Assembly (NCBI GenBank): GCA_963693365.1
Contig: CAVNZM010000015.1
Location: 62,001-126,000, forward strand
Direction: 5' to 3'
Length of the DNA: 64,000 nucleotides
From: Amoebidium appalachense
Taxonomy: Eukaryota > Ichthyosporea
Made by a program: the position numbers and the translations under genes. The notes beneath the pieces were generated by a model. That model was not told the DNA's origin. It saw nothing but the letters and a program-made list of their open reading frames with translations, and did not search any database. Positions 1 through 12,730 of this stretch are shown piece after piece (within the stretch, counting starts at the first letter, position 1; each line of letters starts with the position of its first letter).

Positions 1-82
1 TTTGGGTCCTTCCGGAACTGGTGGTTGTTCTTTTATGAGCGCCTTAATGGCTTCCTCCGGAGCTTCGAAACCAACAACAAAG
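1..82 (-). CDS. possible partial exon, strand ambiguous
   Basis: Two readings compete. On the minus strand an acceptor (CTGGGCAG, about positions 92-99) precedes an open frame reading FVVGFEAPEEAIKALIKEQ, a natural-looking charged sequence that runs off the window. On the plus strand, frame 2 reads GPSGTGGCSFMSALM and stops at a strong donor (AAAG/GTATGT at 82/83). That resembles an ABC-transporter Walker A loop, but the essential Lys is replaced by Gly. I prefer the minus reading slightly because of that missing Lys. No function is assigned. Confidence 0.3.
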
Positions 83-223
83 GTATGTACTGCCCAGCAC
101 AAAGTGTGTTTGTGTTTGTGTGTGTGCGCGCATGTGTATGTGATTTAGAGTTGGGGGGGGGGGGGGGGGGGGGGGGGGGGAGAGAGGGGGAGAAGCGAGG
201 GAGAGAGACAGAGAGAGGTGCGT

Positions 224-254
<31 letters not shown>

Positions 255-320
255 GGGAGATCGAGACGAGAAAGGAGAAGAGAGAGGGAGAGAGAGAGGG
301 AGAGAAAGAGAGAGAAAGAA

Positions 321-394
<74 letters not shown>

Positions 395-408
395 GAAAGG
401 TAGATAGG

Positions 409-440
<32 letters not shown>

Positions 441-653
441 GTGGGTGTGTGTGTGGGGGGGGGGTTTGTTTTATCTGGTCGGAAACCACGGGGGGGGGGG
501 GGGGGGGGGGGGGAGAAGGTGAAAGGGCAAGAATGAGAGAAGAAGAAAGGGAAGCAGGAAGAGAAGGAGGAGAAGGTTAGAGGAAGAAGGGGCCTGGATC
601 GAGAAGGGGATGTAGGAAACATGCAGACGGGGGCACAACGGATGGATGGATGG

Positions 654-732
<79 letters not shown>

Positions 733-1030
733 TATATGTGACTGTGTGTCATATGAACGTCTACAAACATGTGCATACGTGTACGGACAAACACCTACAT
801 CTTCTTCTACCAAAATAAACAAACACACACAAAAAGATACTGCAAACACATATATGCTACAATAACGAAGCAAACCTAACCTTTAAGCACCCCCCCCCCC
901 CCCCCCCCGCCCGCCCCCACTTGCACCAGTACCAACCCCCCTCCCTCCCCCCCCCCCCCCCCCCCCCTCGCCACCTCTTCCCGTCCGTCCCTTTCCCTCT
1001 CATCCCCTACTAACACAACACACACGGGCA
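83..1030. repeat. simple-repeat block
   Basis: No gene is seen here. The block holds poly-G runs near 155-180, 238-257 and 490-513, a (GA)n array near 331-391, a (GT)n array at about 655-727, and poly-C runs near 891-908 and 948-967. Confidence 0.85.
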
Positions 1031-1849
1031 CACACCATTCTCTACCGCCCGGCTACCAAGCTGCCCTTCAACTTTAAAGCATCACAGCCACCCACTGACA
1101 CAGGCACGGTGCACACAGGTGTAGAGTGGCAGATGATAATGCGCGCCCTGTGTCAAGGGTTCTACCGTGCGCCAGAGCTACGTGCCCTTCTTCCTCCCGC
1201 GCTGTTGGAACTACTACCCGACCACGAAATCAGTGCTGAGGGCATTGAACGCCGGCAAACAGTCACGGGCACTTACGGGCCAGCTCAGGCAGCACCGGAG
1301 CAGACTAAACGGCGTGGTAAGCAGATCAGCGTGGATGGCAGCCCATTTGCAGACCTGCGACAACAAATCGTTCATTACATTCGTGCTGCCTACTTCAGTG
1401 ACAAACAGTTTAATGTTGGGCTTCAGCTTGCAAAAAAGGCATGCCCCCAAAACATCACAACCTACACACCCGGATAACATGCAACTCCAACGCAACCAGC
1501 AACAAGCGCAGGTACGTCTCGGCAAGCTTGCCAAGAGATAGCGCTCACCTTGATAACTGTGGTGAGTACTTTGGGGAGATCATGTTTTTTTGAGTGTGAT
1601 ATTAAGGTCGAGGAGGGTAGGGTGGAGAGGGTTGAGCTAACATACTGCCAGTGGCGGTACAACCCCAAAGAGATAGTTACGAATGGGATGTACATAGTGA
1701 CCGATGCAATTTACCAGGCTGAGAAGTGGGCCCAAAAGGTCGTGAACCCCCAGGCTTTCGAAAGATTGTGTATGATTCTCTCGTGGAAAGACCCAGACCC
1801 CCAGAACAACAATGAGTATGCAGTTCTCCCACTAAGGCCCGGGCTTTAA
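1031..1849 (+). CDS. unrecognised open frame interrupted by one in-frame TAA
   Basis: A single frame stays open for 272 codons apart from one TAA at 1475-1477. The first part (about 148 codons) includes FNFKASQPPTDTG, VEWQMIMRALCQGFYRAPEL and FADLRQQIVHYIRAAYFSD. After the stop it continues coding-like with VELTYCQWRYNPKEIV and ERLCMILSWKDPDPQNNNEY, ending at TAA 1847-1849. There is no convincing ATG at the 5' end, and the frame runs open back into the poly-C tract, so the 5' end is unknown. Strong donor-like sites lie at 1511/1512 (CGCAG/GTACGT) and 1561/1562 (TGTG/GTGAGT). I do not recognise the family. It may be a decayed gene or transposon fragment, or a gene whose intron removes the stop. 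Confidence 0.4.
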
Positions 1850-3673
<1,824 letters not shown>

Positions 3674-4039
3674 ATGGCTCGCATAGAGGAGGCACGAAAT
3701 ATGACCAGCGTTGCAACGCACGACAAGAGTTATTTGCAGTTTGTAAAATATTACCCGGACACAGATTCTCCAGGCATGGGCGAGGTGTCAAGTTTGTGCA
3801 TTGATGATGCGTTCATCATCTACCTCAATGTCCCTAAGACGGCTTATGACACAGTGGTGAACGCGCGAGACCTTGTGGGAAAGTCTGCTACACAACTGTC
3901 CCCCACGCAGGTTGTGCGTCGCAAGTGGAAGTACGAGTATATACTTGCTAGAGACAAGTACGGCAACGTCCACCCTAACTACGCCTTAGTTTGTGCACGC
4001 GTCAGCTGGGCTGCACGCAAAATGATAGCTGAACTGTAA
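3674..4039 (+). CDS. hypothetical protein, 121 aa
   Basis: An ATG in a good context (GGCCATGG) opens a 121-codon frame beginning MARIEEARNMTSVATHDKS, ending at TAA 4037-4039. The composition is protein-like: SYLQFVKYYPDTDSPGMGE, DDAFIIYLNVPKTAYD and RRKWKYEYILARDKYGNVH. No signal peptide or membrane segment is evident. The same frame is open upstream into a (GT)n array, so an upstream exon is possible (an AG lies at 3650). I do not recognise the family. A 14-base match to 34848-34861 (encoding ARVSWA in both places) may be chance or a shared repeat. Confidence 0.4.
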   Translation: MARIEEARNMTSVATHDKSYLQFVKYYPDTDSPGMGEVSSLCIDDAFIIYLNVPKTAYDTVVNARDLVGKSATQLSPTQVVRRKWKYEYILARDKYGNVHPNYALVCARVSWAARKMIAEL

Positions 4040-5184
4040 CAGATGTGCAATGGGACATACAGGTGCAATGCGTTTGGAAACGTTTATTGTTACGTGTTTT
4101 GCATGTAATCAGCAAGTCACCCCCCTCCTCACTCCACCTTCCCCACCATGTCTATTTTACATACAAACACATACGGCTTCGCTCGTGCGTGGTGTGTGTG
4201 GAACGTGTTAGGCAGGCCACATGCATACTCGTGTGGGACATACACAGACACCTCAGAGGGTCCCCTCGACAAACGGTGAGCAAACACACACAGACACACT
4301 CTTCGCACCACGGCCCTCTGAAAAAAAGACTTCGCACCCAGCTGGAACATAGCCGGCCAGGCAGGCACCGACGGGCAGCGAGACAGGTCAAATCGGGTCG
4401 GGTCGGTTCATTTCGGGTCGGGTCGAGCCAAGCGATGACCCGACCCGATCCGAATTGATTGGGGTCCGAAATTGGCCAAAAAAATTTATTGCGGCAATCG
4501 ACGCGTCTCGTCGAGCTGGTTCGAGCCACCGTTTCGGATTTTTTTTTTGGATTTTTTTTTTTTTTTTTTCGCGAAAAGTTTTTTGCGCGCTATAGAGACT
4601 AAGGCCCATAGCGTGCGCGAAACTTAGACTCCTTGCGTGCTTGCTCTTGGTCACGCACATTCACCTGCACTAATCGTTGCCGACTGGCACGTGTCAGTTC
4701 AAGCATCAAAGGATGTGTGCCTCGATCGCATTCCTGGGTGCGGCCCAAACCAATCAAGTGCTAGCCCGCAGGTGCGTGCGGTTCAGCCCAAAAATCCGAG
4801 GCTCACGATCCACGATTCCCCGCGGATCGGACCCGAAATATCGGTGCAGTGTAGGACCGCACGCCGCATGGGCAACATTCCTGCAGGAGCAAAACACATT
4901 CCACAAAAAATCGGTGAAAATCGTCCATCGGCCGGCCCTACCAGTTCATAATGTAACCCGGTCGTCACTCGTAGGTACCTACTTTCCTATAGCGGGACTG
5001 GCAGTGACACACACACACACACACACACACACACAACGTGGCATACACACAGACAAGGTTTCCATCTAGTTATTTTGATGTCTACAGGTTACCGTAGCTA
5101 TAGCCTTGATTCTGTCCTTGCAATCACGCCGGAGGGGAGGGGGGAAGGGGGGTGGGTCGGTGGTGGTGGTGGTGGTGGTAGTGG

Positions 5185-5218
<34 letters not shown>

Positions 5219-6434
5219 TGGTAGTGGTGGGGGGGGGGGGGGGGGGGGAACATGGGGGGCCAAGGCCCTGTGACATCGAAGCATCTGGCACATGATATTT
5301 CTTTTATGGCCTCACCATAAAACGAACTGGTTGAGTTTTGATTCGAGACCTGGTGTGTGTGGCAGGGGTTTGGGTGAGAGCCAGTCCTGGACCACGCGGA
5401 TGCACCTTTTTGTCACTGACTTAAAGTGCACGTGTTGCTTGCACATCATCTGTGGCACGTGTGTTATGTGTTACGTGTGCCACTCACTGTGTGTGCCATT
5501 GTTAATTTACAGGGTCTGGTGTGTATGTATTTACGTAATCTCAAATCAATCACTGTGCTCTGTGTTAGAGTGTGGGTGTACATGTGCGGTGTGTACATGT
5601 GTGGGAACTTCGCGTGCGTGCGTGCACGTGCCACGTCGTTTTTGTGCACGTGCGGGGTTTCACATAAAGCAGAAAACCAACACAAGCCAACGTTCAGTAA
5701 AAGACATGTTTTTAGATGAAATTTCAAGAGTCGAGAATGTGTGTGTTGGGGCCCCCGCGGGGGGGGGGGGGGGGGGGGGGGAAGAGGGGGGGATGGGGGG
5801 GGGGGGGGGGGGGGGGAGGATCCGGAGGGGGGAGGGGAGGGGGGGGCACCGTTACCGTGGACACGGTAGTAGGCTGAGTGAAAATGCAAACCAAATAATT
5901 TTTAAAGACAAATGACTAGCCAAGATTTAAACAATAACCAAAACCACGAACAACACAACCATCCTAATAGTATGTTACCCAGACCCGTGAAAAGAGAACT
6001 AGGCAAGCGTTCACTCATTGTGGGCAGTTTCACCGCGCCTAATTTAAAATTGGCAGGCTGACACCATCACAATCACGGAGAACGTTCCACATAGGCTGTA
6101 ACATGCCCTATTCAGACACAACTACTTTTTTTTTCAGCCAGCGCACACATTGTCACTGAGTGATCACTACATCATACAGTACATTGACCTTCATGTAGCC
6201 TCGGCACGGGACTATGTAGCTCATTTCTCGCATTGCGTTTGTTGCTGCCGTCACCGCGTATTTAACCCCCCCCCCCTTCCTCTCCCTCTCCCTCCTCCCC
6301 CCACCCCCCTCCCCGTCACCCCCACCGGTACCCTACCCCACGACCCCGCCCGCCCGCCACCTGCCACTCCCCGGCCCTACCCAATTGGTGCCGGCATATC
6401 CCCACCTCTCTCCCTCCCCCTCTCCCCCCCCCCC

Positions 6435-6465
<31 letters not shown>

Positions 6466-6821
6466 ACACACACCACCACCAGCTAGCAGTGCCCACACTC
6501 CTGCGTGAGGCCTTTTTCCTTTGGTCACAATGGGAGCATGGCGAGAAGCACCTGATGTACATGTAGCATGTGTGTACATGTGTGTGTGTGTTTGCCACGG
6601 GGGAGGGGGGAGGGTGAGGGGAGGGGGCCGGGGAGGGGGCCGGGGGGGGGGGGGGGGAGGGGGGGGGGGGGGGGGGGGGAGAGGGGGAAGCCTCAGGGGG
6701 GGAGGGGGGGGGGAAGAGGGGGGGGGGGGGGGGAGGGGTTAACTTATCGGATCACGGGGGGGAGGGAGAAGCCTAAGGGTGGGGAAGGGGAGGGGGGGGA
6801 GGGGAGGAGGAGGAGGATGGT

Positions 6822-6852
<31 letters not shown>

Positions 6853-7386
6853 AACTTATCGGATATGTAATGAAGTAGGCTGCTAGGCTGTGGCCCATAT
6901 GATTTAAATTTACCAGTGACCCAGTGACGCTACCGAAAATGCTGGGTGCTACTAAAATAGAAAAATAAAAACAGTAATTCTCGAGACGGCCGTGTGCAGT
7001 TGCAACCTGTAGTGCTGAATTGGTGGCCGTAGGGGCCACAACCGTATGTAGTCACCCAGTATCAGCATGATACGTGCATGTGCTAGTCTTCCTTTTTCAA
7101 TTTTTTCTAACTAACGGACTAATTAGATAGGTGACTTGCCCTCCCAATTGCAATTGTTATATGTACCTTCCCCCCCCCCCCTCCCCCCCCTCCCCCCTCC
7201 TTCTTCCCCCCTTCCCCTCTCCCCTCTCCCCCCCCCCTCCCCCCTGGGCCTCCCCCTCTCCCCCCCGCCAGCCTGGGATCGGGAAACCAAGGAAAGTGCC
7301 GGGACCTTCCATACAAGGGCAAGGCAAAAGATCTTCTATATGCGGGCTCCAGCCAAATTCTTAATTTCTAGAGGTTTCCATATATC
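4040..7386. other. gene-free repeats and possible transposon remnants
   Basis: No supported gene. It holds an 11-bp perfect inverted repeat at 4414-4447, a T-rich stretch near 4540-4570, the second copy of the dispersed 28-mer at 4583-4610, poly-G runs near 5187-5218, 5232-5248, 5760-5780 and 6640-6680, and poly-C near 6424-6451. Frames across these are low-complexity. A frame near 7265-7468 has some protein-like stretches but no start or recognised domain. Confidence 0.6.
4414..4447. repeat. perfect 11-bp inverted repeat (hairpin)
   Basis: CGGGTCGGGTC at 4414-4424 is followed, after a 12-base spacer, by its exact reverse complement GACCCGACCCG at 4437-4447. A related TCGGGTCGGGTCGG lies just upstream at about 4393-4406. 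The stem is GC-rich and would fold strongly in RNA or single-stranded DNA. Confidence 0.8.
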
Positions 7387-7719
7387 ATGGAAGGAAGTAT
7401 GGGGCACGATGCAGCCAGACCGAGTCACGTCACCAGCACCTTTTCTTATTTGGAAGCCCCGAGATTAGTCGTTTGCACACGTGCAACCCTTAAGTTACCC
7501 CCACATTTGGCTGTTGTGTTCATCTTCTCCTCCATCCTAATATGTTCCCCATTACATGACCCTGAAAGGCATAATCGGGAATTTACATGGAGTGAGGCTA
7601 TGGTGCCCAGAGGCTCTTGCAAATTGAAATGCGCACAGGGGCAACCCGTGCTGAAATTTATTGCACTGTTTTCTAATTGTGGCCTGAGTGGCGGGCAGTG
7701 GGGGAAGAACTTGCATTAG
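7387..7719 (+). CDS. small hypothetical open frame, 110 aa
   Basis: An ATG-initiated frame begins MEGSMGHDAARPSHV and ends HLK-free at a TAG (7717-7719). It includes a hydrophobic stretch, HLAVVFIFSSILICS, that could be one membrane segment. No family is recognised and neighbouring frames overlap, so it could be a chance frame. Confidence 0.18.
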   Translation: MEGSMGHDAARPSHVTSTFSYLEAPRLVVCTRATLKLPPHLAVVFIFSSILICSPLHDPERHNREFTWSEAMVPRGSCKLKCAQGQPVLKFIALFSNCGLSGGQWGKNLH

Positions 7720-8036
7720 CGGCGCGGCGGCAGGGGGGAGGGGGGGGGGGGGGGGGGAAGGGGGCTGGATGCAGTGATACTTTTGTTAGCACACGTGTTC
7801 GTGCTAACACCGTTAACATGTTTGTTGGTGCGACTAATTAATAGTGCTTGTGTGGCCTGGCACAGGTGTGAGGTGTGGAGGTGTGTGTGTGTGTGTATGT
7901 GCAAATACATTCTTTTGTGCCGGCGCACAGGTTTGAAGGCTGGCGAGAGGGCATGTGTGTGTGGGGGATTGGGTTGGTTGCTTGGGTGTATGCACGTTTG
8001 TACATGTATGGGTGTATGTGTGTATGGGTGGGTTGG

Positions 8037-8081
<45 letters not shown>

Positions 8082-8783
8082 GTTTTTATGTGTTGTGCGT
8101 GTATAGGCTCGGGTGTGGTGTGTGTGGGGTGCATATGCGTGTGGTAACTGTGTGCGCAGTTTGGTAGTTTGGAGTGGGTGCGGGGAAGATGGTTTTGTTT
8201 GGGTGTCGTTCAAATGTGTCAATACACGTGGACTATGCATTGCTTTCACAATGTCGCAAAGTAGGGGAGGGAGGGACGAGGGAAAAACAGGAGGGTGCAC
8301 ACGTTGTGTGTTTGGGGAGGGATGGACGAGGAAGTGTGCACGTGTCGTATGTCTGTGTCTGTCTGTCTTTCTCCCTTTCTCGTTCTCTCTCTCTCCCTCT
8401 CTGTGCGTGTGTGTGTACGTGTACGTGTGTGTGTGTGTGTGTGTGTGTGAATGGAGGGAAGGAGTGGGCAGTGGAACTTCCAGTGAAGACATGTCTGTGA
8501 CCGTATGTCGGTCACGTATGTGTTGGGCTGCCACCGACAGCCCTATACATGCTGCAGACATGGTACCAACATATGCGACAGAAAACACATTCTTGCACTG
8601 TTCCAAAAGGCCTTAGATATATGAAAGCATTTTCTAAACTTTCGTTACTTGTACACAATAACAACAGCACGTCTTACATTACATCCCCCTCCCCCCCCCC
8701 CTCCCCCCCCCCCCCAAAAAAAAAAAACCACCCCAAAAAAATAAGTTAAAGTGGCTGTTTAAAAAAAGAAAAGGAAGAAAAGT
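7720..8783. repeat. repeat-rich intergenic region
   Basis: No gene is seen. It contains poly-G near 7740-7757, irregular GT-rich sequence from about 7870 to 8160, a (GT)n array near 8039-8070, and C-rich then A-rich sequence near 8686-8730. This is the 3' side of the minus-strand GATA gene. Confidence 0.6.
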
Positions 8784-9686
8784 TTAGCTTGCAGCCGCTG
8801 GCTGTGGGGTTGTGGCGGCCTTTTCCCTCTCCCTCTCTTTGATCGATACCTCTGCCACCTCCGAGGCCTTCTGTGCCTTTTGCTGTGCATACTTCTCACG
8901 CCTGCGTGCATTTTTCTTGTCTCTGTTCTGCACGTGCACCTTCTTCAACCCACACGCGTTGCAGAGCGTAACCTGCCCCTTTTCGTCTCGCCGCCACTGC
9001 GGCGTCTCCGTCGCCCCGCACTCGGCGCACTTCCTCTCCCTCCGATCGAACCCGAAATCACCCATCATACCCGGGGACATGAACATATCCATTCCATAGC
9101 CCATCGGGGTGCGCGGCATAAACATGGCGCCCTGGTCGGCAAAGGGCCCCTGCATTGTGTTTCTGCGCACGGGGAGAGGGCCGGGTCTTGGGTATGCATC
9201 CAACATGGCCGCCAGCTGCTCAAACCCTTGCAAGGCCGCTATGTCTGCAGCCGTCTTGCCCGTGGCCGTCTCTGCATCCGGGTTTGCTCCTCTCCTCAGA
9301 AGTATTGCGCACGTGTCGATGTTTCCAATAGAAGCCGCCCAGTGCAGGGCCGTCCACCCTCTCTGGTCTGTCTGCTCGATGAAAGAATTCAAATCCAAAA
9401 GACAGTTAACTACCTCCACACTGCCCCTCCGTGCTGCGTTCAATAGCGGTGGGCCGCACGGCGTTTCAAAGTCCACAGGCACACCCTCCTTGTATAGTGA
9501 CCGTATCGCTTGTAGGTCTACCTCGATAACGGCAGACAGAAAGAGAACTTTCATGAACGTGTCTCGATCGTTTGTGCCCTGGACGTTGGGAGCAAACCCC
9601 TGCTGGCCTGTGTTTAGCCCGTAGTCAACGGACATTGCCGGACTCATTTGCAACATGGCTGCCGACGAACTGTGCATAGACTGCAT
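8784..9686 (-). CDS. ankyrin-repeat GATA-type zinc-finger protein, 300 aa
   Basis: An intronless frame encodes an ankyrin region (about residues 47-164) followed by one GATA zinc finger (residues 220-245) and a basic, then Ala/Glu/Arg-rich tail. Ankyrin hallmarks include RGWTALHWAASIGNIDTC and TGKTAADIAALQGFEQL. The finger reads CAEC, TPQWRRDEKG, then CNACG, i.e. C-X2-C-X18-C-X2-C, followed by KKNARRREK as expected for DNA contacts. A Met/Pro/Gly-rich linker joins the two. GATA fingers bind (A/T)GATA(A/G) in DNA, so a nuclear regulator is likely; ankyrin repeats bind partner proteins. I chose the ATG at 9684-9686 because it has A at -3; an in-frame ATG at 9708-9710 would add 8 residues. The frame stays open to 9881, so an upstream exon is not excluded. 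Confidence 0.8.
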   Translation of the reverse strand: MQSMHSSSAAMLQMSPAMSVDYGLNTGQQGFAPNVQGTNDRDTFMKVLFLSAVIEVDLQAIRSLYKEGVPVDFETPCGPPLLNAARRGSVEVVNCLLDLNSFIEQTDQRGWTALHWAASIGNIDTCAILLRRGANPDAETATGKTAADIAALQGFEQLAAMLDAYPRPGPLPVRRNTMQGPFADQGAMFMPRTPMGYGMDMFMSPGMMGDFGFDRRERKCAECGATETPQWRRDEKGQVTLCNACGLKKVHVQNRDKKNARRREKYAQQKAQKASEVAEVSIKEREREKAATTPQPAAAS

Positions 9687-10898
9687 GATGAACCCAGAAA
9701 CCACCACCATCAATGGGTAGGACAAAAGGTGGTATTGCTTAGCGACACCTAGCGCTGTATTCTCGCTAGGCCCAGAGCCAAAAAAAGAAAGAAAGAAAAT
9801 ATGGTGATCGACCAGAAGTGCTGTGTTCAAAAGAGTATCAAGCCTTGCGTGTGCCCGTTCAGGCGTCCCGCGCATACACATTAAAGAGCAAGGCTTCTGT
9901 TCCGACCGAGGCTAATAATATTTTTGAGCTAAAACGATGGTGGGACTAAGGAAAAACAGAGGTTGCGAGAGCCCCTCTCCTGGCAAAGAAACTGGAGCGT
10001 GTGTGTGGTATGTGCGTATGCTTCGTATAATGTATCGTTTACTGTCAACAAAACGTGAACATCGCACAGTGCGGCGTATGTTGTGTGGCTATCTAAGTGC
10101 CAAAATCTCCAAACCATTCGCTATACCAAAAAAAAAAAAGGTTGTCGGCCCAAAGCGCGTGGAAGCTAACGGGCTAAACGTATCGTAATTTTACTACGCT
10201 GAAACTCCATATACGTATACGTTGCGATTCTAACAACAAAAAGAAACCTTCGTGTAAAGATTTAACTACAAAGAATTGAGAGCAAAAAACCAAGCCTTTC
10301 TCTCTTTCTTTTTTCGCTTTTACTTGAAATGCCGCCGTTTTTGACCGTTCAAAAAGAATGACAAGGGATCGTTACCTAACCGATTCGCCAAAAGACCCCT
10401 TTTGATTGGCTGTCATCTAAACCGATTCGATTACGAGATCGCGAATCAGCCGGCCCGGCCAGACAAAATAAAAGCCGGTGACGTAATAAGTTGCTGTTAA
10501 CGTTGCCTCTCTCTCTCTTCTTTTTTCCTTTTTCATTTCTTTCTTCTTTCTCCCCTTCCCCTCCCCCCCCCCCCCCCCCCTCCCTCCTCCTCTCCATCAC
10601 TCTTCCCCCCCCCCTCTCCTCCCCTATTCTACATCCAACCGAACAGACCAGCGTGCAAATCACCCTAAGAATACAACTGTAAACGAGTTGTTTATCTCAT
10701 ACCCATCACCCAAGGACACCCTTAAGGTTGCGTCCACAAAGAAGGCACCGTGCCCCGGTGGTGGTACTTTTTTACCACGTGTGGAAAAGCCAGGAGAATT
10801 CTGCTCCCTTGGCAGGCCGATGCTTTGGGCTCCCATCTGCCAAATACGGGCAGAAGTCAATAACAGCAGCCACAAGTGTGCTGCTGTTCGTGCCAGTG

Positions 10899-10945
<47 letters not shown>

Positions 10946-11376
10946 GGACGTTCATACCCGTACATGGACGGTTACAGAAGGAGGTGAGGGCTGATCTTGT
11001 GAGTGTGTGTGTCTCTCTCTCTCTGTGAGTGTGTGTCTGCGTATGTGACTGTGTGTGTGTGTGTGTGTGTACTGAATGAGTGTGTGGGTGGTTTGGTTGT
11101 GAGTAGGTGTGGTTGCGCCGGGTTGTGAGTTGGGGTTTGTGTGTGCATCTGTGACGTGCATGTGTGTGGCTGTGATGCATAAGCGTGATTTGCTTGCCTA
11201 CGTGTGTGCAGACGTGGGTGTGCAAGCATTTGTATGTTGTACATGGTGTGTATGTTTATGTGGGTGGGTGGGTGGGTGTATCATATTTGTATGTTTGTGG
11301 GTGTGTTAGGGTGTTTTCAACTGTCATAATGTGGTACGGCACTAAAGTGGACTCAGAAGACGCTGCAGCGAGATAC

Positions 11377-11418
<42 letters not shown>

Positions 11419-11480
11419 CCTCCTCCCCCCTCCTGCCCTTGGGCTTGGGCCGTGGGCTCAGCCTGAGGATGGGCTCTTCC

Positions 11481-11560
11481 TATCATGCATACTATTTACA
11501 TGTGGTTTGCACTCTGAATTGTGTTGTCCGTTATCATGTGTGCTCCGTGCTCTATGGTGC
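11481..11560 (+). repeat. dispersed intronic element, copy C (intergenic)
   Basis: TATCATGCATACTATTTACA, then ATTGTGTTGTCCGTTATCAT and GTGTGCTCCGTGCTCTATGG. It lies outside any gene I can call and is preceded by a long poly-C run, as are copies A, B, D and E in their own orientation. Confidence 0.65.
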
Positions 11561-11819
11561 ATTCAAACCCCTTATGCGCCCATATCCCCCTCCCCCTTTC
11601 ATGTCTGCCTTCGCCTTGAGCAGCCCTAGACGGCCTCATGCAACTATTTTTTCTGCACAAAACCCTCTCCTGCAACCTTTACCCCATGGCACGTTTCTGT
11701 CTGGTCCCAGAGTTGTTCAGTTTTTTTTTCTGGTGCGCACGCCAGCCCCTACCTGATTGATTTTGTGGCATGCGTACCGTGGGCCATTTCCATTTGTGCC
11801 AGTGCCCGTGTGGGTGTGT

Positions 11820-11893
<74 letters not shown>

Positions 11894-12258
11894 CATTGCA
11901 AGTGCTTCGCTGTGGCTGCAATTGTGAAGTTCTACTTTTTGGTGCGTGTGCACGTGTGCGTGTGCGTGTGTGTGTGTGTGCCACAGTGCGTGTGTGTGCG
12001 TGTGTGCGTGCGTGTGCGTGTGTGCGTGTGTGTGTGCCTTTTGTGTGTCTGTGTGTGAGTATTCACTGTCTTATCGTGTGTGTGTGTTATTCAGTAGGTA
12101 CGCAGCAGTGTACGCAACTTTTTCTGTTATAACCTCACAATACTACTGGATGGTGCTTTAGTCCTAGCCTCCTAGGTGTTCCACTCGATCACTGGCGCTA
12201 TGTACGAGCTCCCCACATTCCGGAATACCGCGATCTTGGCTGCATGTTCAGGAACTTG

Positions 12259-12266
12259 TGACGTCA
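12259..12266. promoter_or_regulatory. perfect CRE palindrome TGACGTCA
   Basis: The 8-base palindrome recognised by CREB/ATF-type bZIP factors lies about 470 bases upstream of the Thr-rich protein's ATG. A partly overlapping second half-site (CGTCA) follows. A binding role is inferred from sequence only. Confidence 0.4.
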
Positions 12267-12521
12267 CGTCACCGTGTTGCCATCTCCAGTGCAATGCGCA
12301 GCGCTAGCCCCCGTTCAAAACACTCATAATAGGCTCCGTTGTTGTATGTGTACCATGTATGATTTTTATATATGCCTAATCACATAAAATGTTTTGCGCA
12401 CGATGTATTGATACTCGTAGCACGCCGTCACCGTCGCTGTGCCACACTGAGCTTTGGCGAGGCTTGCCCAGGTCCACCAATTTGCTAGTTATAATCATTC
12501 CAAACGTGTTGATTCCGGCAA

Positions 12522-12526
12522 CCAAT
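12522..12526 (+). promoter_or_regulatory. CCAAT box
   Basis: CCAATCA lies about 205 bases upstream of the Thr-rich protein's start codon, in a unique-sequence stretch free of microsatellites. It matches the NF-Y core motif. Confidence 0.35.
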
Positions 12527-12730
12527 CAAACGCAGCTCTCACACAAGTCGCGCACCTATATGAACGAAAGCGATCAAGTCCTGGTATCATTCATTTCCGC
12601 GCTGCACGCAAACATACGGGGTAGCCGCATTTCAGTGTGAGGCCCCCAGCGAACACCTTGTCATAGAGTACTATATCAAAACCAGTGTTCGTTTTTCATA
12701 TCTTTTGTTCGCCGGTAACACATTGAAAAA

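Larger units (their letters stand above)
9687..12730. other. intergenic region with repeats and promoter-like sites
   Basis: No convincing gene. It holds poly-C near 10562-10580, a (GT)n array near 10898-10941, poly-C near 11380-11414, and (GT)n near 11821-11891. A TGACGTAA CRE-like site lies at 10479-10486. A frame between 10688 and 10965 looks mildly protein-like on both strands but has no recognisable domain. A copy of the dispersed intronic element lies at about 11481-11560. The last 500 bases form the upstream region of the Thr-rich gene. Confidence 0.55.
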
